47,839 bases of DNA from Phenylobacterium sp. Lineage in GTDB: Bacteria > Pseudomonadota > Alphaproteobacteria > Caulobacterales > Caulobacteraceae. Of the stretch, positions 43,687 to 47,839 are shown piece by piece (the stretch's first letter is position 1; each line of letters starts with the position of its first letter). The translations under genes were made by a program, and so were the position numbers. The notes beneath the pieces were generated by a model. That model had not been told where the DNA came from, did no database searches, and worked only from the letters and a program-made list of their open reading frames with translations. Location of the stretch: contig NZ_JAKRSA010000029.1 in the NCBI RefSeq assembly GCF_022402485.1, forward strand, positions 84,945 to 132,783. Direction: 5' to 3'.

Positions 43687-44700
43687 ATGGACGCGCTCAT
43701 GCAATTTTTTATGTCGCCTTTCCTCGGTCAGGCGACGTGGCTCTGGCTGCTGTTTCTCGGGATCGTCCTGACGGTGCTGACCCTCGACCTGGGGGTCTTC
43801 AACAAGAAGGACCATATCATTGGCCCGGCCGAGTCGGTGAAAGCCGCTTCGGCCTATATCGCCCTTGGCCTCACCTTTGGTGCCTGGGTCTGGTATGACC
43901 TCGGATCTCAGAAGGCCATTGAGTATTACACAGGTTATGTGCTCGAGCTGACTCTGGCCCTCGACAATGTCTTTGTCATCTCGCTCATTCTGGCCTATTT
44001 CGCTGTTCCGCGTGAGCTGCAGCACCGGGTGCTATTCTGGGGCATTCTTGGCGTGATCGTGCTGCGGGCGATCATGATCGGGCTTGGCGCCGCTCTGGTT
44101 TCAAACTTTGCCTGGGTTCTCTATATCTTTGGCGCCTTCCTGCTCTTCACCGGTCTGAAGATGCTGAAGGATTTCTTCACCGAGGACGAAGAATCCGCCA
44201 AGGACTTCGGCGACAACGCGATCTTGAAATTCATCCGCGGCCGGATGCGGGTGACCGACGACTTCGTCGGGTCCAAATTCTTCGTGCGGCAGGCCGACCC
44301 CGCCACGGGCAAGCTTGTGCTGTTCGCCACGCCCCTGTTCCTGGCCCTGGTGCTGGTGGAGTTCGCAGACCTGGTCTTCGCCATCGACTCGGTGCCGGCG
44401 ATCTTCGCCATCACCCAGGATCCGTACATCGTCTACACCTCGAACATCTTCGCCATCCTGGGCCTGCGGGCGCTCTATTTCGCCCTCGAGAACGCGGTCC
44501 ATCGCTTCCACTATCTGAAGCTGGCCCTGTCCCTGGTGCTGGTGTTCATTGGCTTCAAGGTCTTTGCCGGCGACCTGTTCTTCGGCGGCAAGTTCCCGGC
44601 CCCCTGGTCGCTGGGCATCACGCTCAGCCTGTTGGCCGGCGGTGTGATCTTCTCGCTGCTGAAGCCCAAGCAACCCAAGGGCGGGATCGAAGGCGTCTGA
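43687..44700 (+). CDS. TerC family membrane protein
   Basis: A 337-residue multi-pass inner-membrane protein of the TerC/Alx family, linked in other bacteria to tellurite resistance or manganese export. It has about nine hydrophobic segments. The conserved acidic membrane motifs are seen: LELTLALDNVFVISLI, LVLVEFADLVFAIDSVPAIFAIT, and LGLRALYFAL. ATG 43687 is chosen because the next upstream start at 43675 adds only RGP. No Mn-responsive yybP-ykoY leader was recognised. Function in this organism is by family only. Confidence 0.93.
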   Translation: MDALMQFFMSPFLGQATWLWLLFLGIVLTVLTLDLGVFNKKDHIIGPAESVKAASAYIALGLTFGAWVWYDLGSQKAIEYYTGYVLELTLALDNVFVISLILAYFAVPRELQHRVLFWGILGVIVLRAIMIGLGAALVSNFAWVLYIFGAFLLFTGLKMLKDFFTEDEESAKDFGDNAILKFIRGRMRVTDDFVGSKFFVRQADPATGKLVLFATPLFLALVLVEFADLVFAIDSVPAIFAITQDPYIVYTSNIFAILGLRALYFALENAVHRFHYLKLALSLVLVFIGFKVFAGDLFFGGKFPAPWSLGITLSLLAGGVIFSLLKPKQPKGGIEGV

Positions 44701-44709
44701 TTATTGGGC

Positions 44710-44743
44710 CTCAGGCGGCTCGCCCACCGGCGGGCCGCCTGAG
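44710..44743 (+). terminator. Hairpin after terC
   Basis: CTCAGGCGGC (44710-44719) pairs with GCCGCCTGAG (44734-44743), 10 bp, with further internal pairing of CGCC and GGCG. It begins ten bases after the terC stop. There is no T-run; it probably terminates with factor help or stabilises the mRNA end. Confidence 0.6.
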
Positions 44744-44827
44744 ATCTCACTGTGATCTCTGTCTTCAAGGTCGTGGTTTTGTAGGTCGGCCCTTTTCTAT
44801 CGATGCGGGTTGTGGCCGAGTGGCACC

Positions 44828-45205
44828 ATGACACGCCGTTTCCTGATGATGGCCTCGGTGGCCGCCCTCCTGGCCAGTTGCGCCACGGTTCCGCCGCCGC
44901 CAATCCTGGTGCCATCTGGCCACCCCTTGGCCGAGTTGGAACCGCTCTACGCCGCCGACGCCGGACGGCGGAGCCTGACCATTACGGTTGCGTCCAAGGG
45001 CTGCACCACCAAGGCCGACTTCGCCTTCTATGTGGAGCGGCAAGGGGAGGCGGTGACGCTCGCCTTCGGCCGAAAGCGCGTCGATGGCTGTCAGCGAACC
45101 AACACGGAGCCGGTGGCCCTGAGCTTCACCTATGCCGAACTTGGCCTGGCATCTGGCGATCCTGTCTTTCTGCTCAACCCCTTGGTCGCCCGTCGAGGAT
45201 TCTAG
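44828..45205 (+). CDS. Small outer-membrane-type lipoprotein
   Basis: A 125-residue putative lipoprotein. The signal peptide is MTRRFLMMASVAALLASC with lipobox LASC and the lipidated Cys at 18. The mature part, about 108 residues, has a beta-rich appearance and two cysteines (GCTTKADF and DGCQRTN) that could form a disulfide. Family not recognised. The stop overlaps the stop of the convergent DUF4126 gene by four bases. ATG 44828 places the lipobox correctly; an ATG 18 bases earlier does not improve the signal. Confidence 0.75.
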   Translation: MTRRFLMMASVAALLASCATVPPPPILVPSGHPLAELEPLYAADAGRRSLTITVASKGCTTKADFAFYVERQGEAVTLAFGRKRVDGCQRTNTEPVALSFTYAELGLASGDPVFLLNPLVARRGF

Positions 45206-45789
45206 CCGGTATCTGCGCGGATCTGACGGTTCCTTAGACCCCGTCTGGCGCTTACCAGGGCCAGGATGACGAGCACCGCTGCGAGGCCCGCCAGGCCGAA
45301 GGCGAGGACGGGAAGAAAGACCGCCAGCAGGCTGAGCAGGCCAGACAGCACGTCCTCCACCAGAGACATGACCGGGTTGCCCAGCCCCCCAGTTGTGGCC
45401 GTGGAGATGGGGCGGGCCGCCGCCCGGCTGCCATGGAAGCCCCCAGCCACCACGAGGCCCGCGATCGCCGCAACGGCGGGATGGAGGTCTGTGAGTACGT
45501 TCTGCTGACTGGCGAACAGGATGGCGCCGGCCACAGGGGCGACCAGGGCGCCGATCCCGTGCCAGACGCTGTCCACTGCGGGGACCTTGTCGGCGACAAA
45601 GTCGACGACGGCCATGGCCCCGATGATCCCGAGCACCCAGGGCTGGGTGAGGACATCAAAGGGCTCTGCCAGGCGGATGAGGTCGGTGTAGCGCGCCACC
45701 AGACCAACCGTGAGCAAAGGCACGAAGGCGTTGAAGCCCGCCGCACTGGCCAGGCCAAAGGCCGAAAAGAGACTGGCGAAACCGTCCAT
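45202..45789 (-). CDS. DUF4126 family membrane protein
   Basis: A 195-residue inner-membrane protein of the DUF4126 family, function unknown. Hydrophobic segments at about 5-30, 50-70, 78-95, 100-125 and 140-185. Motifs typical of the family: SAAGFNAFVPLLTVGLVAR, WHGIGALVAPVAGAILFAS, and HGSRAAARPISTATTGGLGNPVMSLVED. The last 12 residues are polar. It converges with the lipoprotein gene, overlapping by four bases. Confidence 0.87.
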   Translation of the reverse strand: MDGFASLFSAFGLASAAGFNAFVPLLTVGLVARYTDLIRLAEPFDVLTQPWVLGIIGAMAVVDFVADKVPAVDSVWHGIGALVAPVAGAILFASQQNVLTDLHPAVAAIAGLVVAGGFHGSRAAARPISTATTGGLGNPVMSLVEDVLSGLLSLLAVFLPVLAFGLAGLAAVLVILALVSARRGLRNRQIRADTG

Positions 45790-45841
45790 GATCGCCTCCT
45801 GCGGCGACCATCATGACGCAAGGCTGGCCCTGTGCGAAGCC

Positions 45842-46261
45842 TCAGCCGAAGCGGGTCACCATATCGGGCGGTACCCGTCGAGGTCGGCCAGTGTCGCGGT
45901 CAATCAGGCACCACACTGTCCGCACCTGGGCGCACATGGCCCCATCTGGCCCGTCTATGCGGACAAAGCGGTCGAAGCGGGGCCCCTCGGCCTTGTCCGA
46001 CACCCAGGTTCGACCAAGGGCGGTTTCGCCCGGCAGCAGGGCGCGGCGATAGTCCACCTCGTGGCGAAGGGCGATCCAGGCCATGGCCTCGGAGTCCTCG
46101 GGCCGAGCGGTGGACGCCCAGTGGGCGACCGCCAGATCTTGAGCCCAGGCGAGATAGACCACGTTGTTCACATGGCCGTTGGCGTCGATATCGGCCGCGC
46201 TGGGGGTAAAGCTGCGGGTAAAGACCCGGCGCCCCTCCGGCGGCTCAATGGCTCGACTCAC
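45842..46261 (-). CDS. Hotdog-fold acyl-CoA thioesterase
   Basis: A 139-residue thioesterase of the 4-hydroxybenzoyl-CoA type. The catalytic Asp motif is visible in DIDANGHVNNVVYLAW, near residue 24 (the D-x-x-G-H-V-N signature), followed by the hotdog helix and strands (ALRHEVDYRRALLPGE, VRTVWCLIDRDTGRP). It hydrolyses some acyl-CoA; the substrate is unknown. It overlaps grxD by four bases in the same direction and is probably translationally coupled to it. Confidence 0.87.
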   Translation of the reverse strand: MSRAIEPPEGRRVFTRSFTPSAADIDANGHVNNVVYLAWAQDLAVAHWASTARPEDSEAMAWIALRHEVDYRRALLPGETALGRTWVSDKAEGPRFDRFVRIDGPDGAMCAQVRTVWCLIDRDTGRPRRVPPDMVTRFG

Positions 46262-46599
46262 GCGGCCAGCACACCCTGCTCGCTGAGGAAGGGCTTCAGC
46301 TCGCCGCTCTGGAACATTTCGCGGACGATGTCAGAGCCGCCCACAAATTCGCCCTTCACGTAGAGCTGCGGGATGGTCGGCCAGTCGGTGAAGGTCTTGA
46401 TGCCGTCACGCAGGGAGTCGTCCTGCAGGACGTCGACGCCGACGAAGTCCACGCCCAGATGGTCGAGGATCTGCACCACCAGGCCCGAAAAGCCGCAGCG
46501 GGGCTGCTCGGGAACGCCCTTCATGAACAGCACGACCTGATGGTCCTGCAGGGTCTTGGCGATGAAGGCGTGGGCGGGATCGGTCATGGCCTCGCTCAT
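46258..46599 (-). CDS. grxD: Monothiol glutaredoxin Grx4/GrxD
   Basis: CGFS-type monothiol glutaredoxin, binding a [2Fe-2S] cluster with glutathione and a partner, commonly BolA. 113 residues, normal length. Seen: the glutathione-contacting Lys27, CGFS at 35-38, the WPTIPQLYVKGEFVGGSDI motif. It lies in the same cluster as bolA, with a pseudo-reductase gene between, and overlaps the thioesterase gene by four bases. Confidence 0.96.
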   Translation of the reverse strand: MSEAMTDPAHAFIAKTLQDHQVVLFMKGVPEQPRCGFSGLVVQILDHLGVDFVGVDVLQDDSLRDGIKTFTDWPTIPQLYVKGEFVGGSDIVREMFQSGELKPFLSEQGVLAA

Positions 46600-46674
46600 G
46601 GGAACGGCCTTTCGGTGAGTGAGAGAGTTTCAGTCAGACAGCTAGGGAGGCGCAGGGGCCGGGTCAAGCCGCGC

Positions 46675-47562
46675 TCAGGCGGGCTGATCCTCCGGATCGC
46701 TGTCAATGCGCGCCATTTCGATCTGAGCGGCGATGCCAGGGGGCAGTTCCCGGTCTGGGACCGCGGCCAGACGTTCGATCACCTCAGGGCGGTAGGCTTC
46801 GAACTGCACGCAGGCCAGGGCTGGTTCGGTCAGGGCGTAGGCCAGGCAAAGCTCATCGGCCCGCCAGTTGCGGGTTTCATGCAGGAAACCATAGCCGCCA
46901 CTGGGAAGATGAGGGGTGCGGCGCCATCGGAACAGGGAGCCCTTGGGCTTGTCCTGGCTCGGATCACGGCAAAGCTCGGCCGGAAAGGCGTCAAACCCGG
47001 TGATGGTCATGTTCCGCTGGGCTGCCTCTCGAATGCGTCGACGGACATTCCAGCCCGAGGTGAGGTTGAAGGGGGACGACAGGGCGTCGAAGGCACCGCT
47101 GGCCACGGCCTGATCCACGACAGCACCGACACCCGAGACGCCCAGCTCGAGGGTTAGGCCGGCATTGCGCACATCCTCCAGCAACCGCGCGCCCTCGGCC
47201 GTCAAGGTCGCATAGGCCGCCTCGTCCAGGGTGAGCAGGTCGAAATAGGCCGCCCCGGTCTGCGCCAGTCCGGCTCGGACCGCCAGCTCGATCGCCCTGG
47301 CGTCGGTCGGTGTTCGCCCGTCACTGGTAATGCGCCAGGCCACAAACAGCAGGCGTCGCTCGACGCTTTCCAGGCCCTGGCGGAAACCTGCGGCCAGCGG
47401 CTCCACGCCGGCCTCGACCTCGAAGGCGTTGATGCCACACTCCATGGCGCTGACCGTGAGGGCGCGCCAGGCCTCCGCCGGGACCCGTCGGCCCTGGTCT
47501 CGTAACAGCAGGCTCAGCACCGAAACGGCCTTGCCGGATAACCCGAAGGGACGGTAGCGCAT
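46675..47562 (-). CDS. Aldo/keto reductase-like protein lacking catalytic tetrad
   Basis: A 295-residue TIM-barrel protein of the aldo/keto reductase superfamily by its N-terminus (MRYRPFGLSGKAVSVLSL) and overall spacing. None of the four catalytic residues are recognisable: the DTA-x-x-Y-G region reads FEVEAGVEPL (Asp and Tyr lost), the VATK Lys region reads FVAWRI (Lys replaced by Arg), and the YIDLxxxH segment reads YFDLLTLDE (His lost). It is therefore probably not a functional reductase in the normal sense; a structural or cofactor-binding role is possible. It sits between bolA and grxD. The frame is intact, so it is not a decayed pseudogene. Confidence 0.8.
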   Translation of the reverse strand: MRYRPFGLSGKAVSVLSLLLRDQGRRVPAEAWRALTVSAMECGINAFEVEAGVEPLAAGFRQGLESVERRLLFVAWRITSDGRTPTDARAIELAVRAGLAQTGAAYFDLLTLDEAAYATLTAEGARLLEDVRNAGLTLELGVSGVGAVVDQAVASGAFDALSSPFNLTSGWNVRRRIREAAQRNMTITGFDAFPAELCRDPSQDKPKGSLFRWRRTPHLPSGGYGFLHETRNWRADELCLAYALTEPALACVQFEAYRPEVIERLAAVPDRELPPGIAAQIEMARIDSDPEDQPA

Positions 47563-47573
47563 GCCCTCTCAGC

Positions 47574-47807
47574 CTAGCTTGGAACGGATGTCTCAAGGGC
47601 AAGCGCATGCAGTTCGCCGCCCATCTTGCCCTTCAGGGCGGCATAGACCAGCTGGTGCTGGCGCACCCTCGGCAGGCCCGCAAAAGCAGGTGAGACAATC
47701 CGCGCGCGATAATGGTCGCCGTCGCCGGCCAGATCCTCGATGACGATCTGGGCGTCGGGGAAAGCCTCACGTAGGGAGGCTTCCAGGTCGGCCTGGGTCA
47801 TAGGCAT
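47574..47807 (-). CDS. bolA: BolA family protein
   Basis: A 77-residue BolA/IbaG type protein, a partner of monothiol glutaredoxin in iron-sulfur cluster sensing or delivery. Seen: the N-terminal helix TQADLEASLREAFPDA, the beta strand VIEDLAGDGDHYRARIVSPAF, and the C-terminal RVRQHQLVYAALKGKMGGELHALAL with the conserved His residue. ATG 47807 (or the ATG two codons later) is near the window end. The AKR-like gene starts 11 bases after its stop, and grxD lies further downstream, forming a cluster. Confidence 0.93.
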   Translation of the reverse strand: MPMTQADLEASLREAFPDAQIVIEDLAGDGDHYRARIVSPAFAGLPRVRQHQLVYAALKGKMGGELHALALETSVPS

Positions 47808-47839
47808 GGGTAATCGCTCTCTACTGACGATCTTTATCG

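Overview
This window looks like a chromosomal segment of a high-GC alphaproteobacterium of the family Caulobacteraceae (Caulobacter/Phenylobacterium/Brevundimonas group). The evidence is a CckA hybrid kinase whose phospho-sites fall almost exactly where they do in Caulobacter crescentus, a SciP (CtrA inhibitor) gene beside the hook gene flgE, a fliQ-fliR-flhB cluster next to cckA, an alphaproteobacterial type LexA box (GAAC-N7-GAAC) in front of recA, and a eukaryote-like NADP isocitrate dehydrogenase. The genus cannot be fixed from the sequence alone. No rRNA, tRNA, CRISPR array, insertion sequence or prophage was found.

Layout. 0-2.1 kb: a short-chain dehydrogenase, an acidic protein of unknown function and an alpha/beta hydrolase. 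2.1-4.65 kb: a clearly lower-GC block with a winged-helix protein, a small orphan protein, an ATCAG microsatellite and a 373-residue protein that I do not recognise. 4.7-6.9 kb: flagellar export genes fliQ, fliR and flhB. 7.0-7.6 kb: a ParD/ParE toxin-antitoxin pair. 7.6-14.1 kb: Nudix hydrolase, YghU-like glutathione transferase, cckA, a divergent DUF2239/GIY-YIG pair with twin operator-like palindromes, and an EAL phosphodiesterase. 14.3-21.9 kb: metabolic and housekeeping genes (secreted PI-PLC-like protein, GFA protein, mnmA, fatty acid desaturase, thiolase, fumC, a solitary RusA-type resolvase, a small membrane protein). 22.0-29.6 kb: the second flagellar block, with sciP, flgE, flgD and fliK on the minus strand and flgK and flgL on the plus strand. 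These diverge from two back-to-back sigma-54 type promoters. 29.7-37.1 kb: recA with its LexA box, alaS, a VOC protein, an AEC transporter, a DUF2939 protein and icd. 37.2-47.8 kb: class A beta-lactamase, TrmJ-like methyltransferase, DUF1254 protein, a Tat-targeted SDR, an orphan ParA-like ATPase with a consensus DnaA box, rpsD, a TerC protein, a lipoprotein, a DUF4126 protein, a hotdog thioesterase, grxD, a degenerate aldo/keto reductase and bolA.

How it works together. CckA controls CtrA phosphorylation and SciP represses CtrA-dependent promoters. CtrA-box-like sequences lie in front of fliQ and sciP, so the window holds several layers of one circuit: cell-cycle kinase, CtrA inhibitor, early export-apparatus genes with a possible CtrA site, and later hook/rod-junction genes under sigma-54 promoters. 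The BolA/monothiol glutaredoxin pair suggests an iron-sulfur sensing or trafficking locus.

Least explained parts: the low-GC orphan block upstream of fliQ, the DUF2239/GIY-YIG operator pair, the Tat-exported SDR, the ParA-like ATPase behind a DnaA box, and the aldo/keto reductase fold protein that has lost its catalytic tetrad inside the bolA-grxD cluster.
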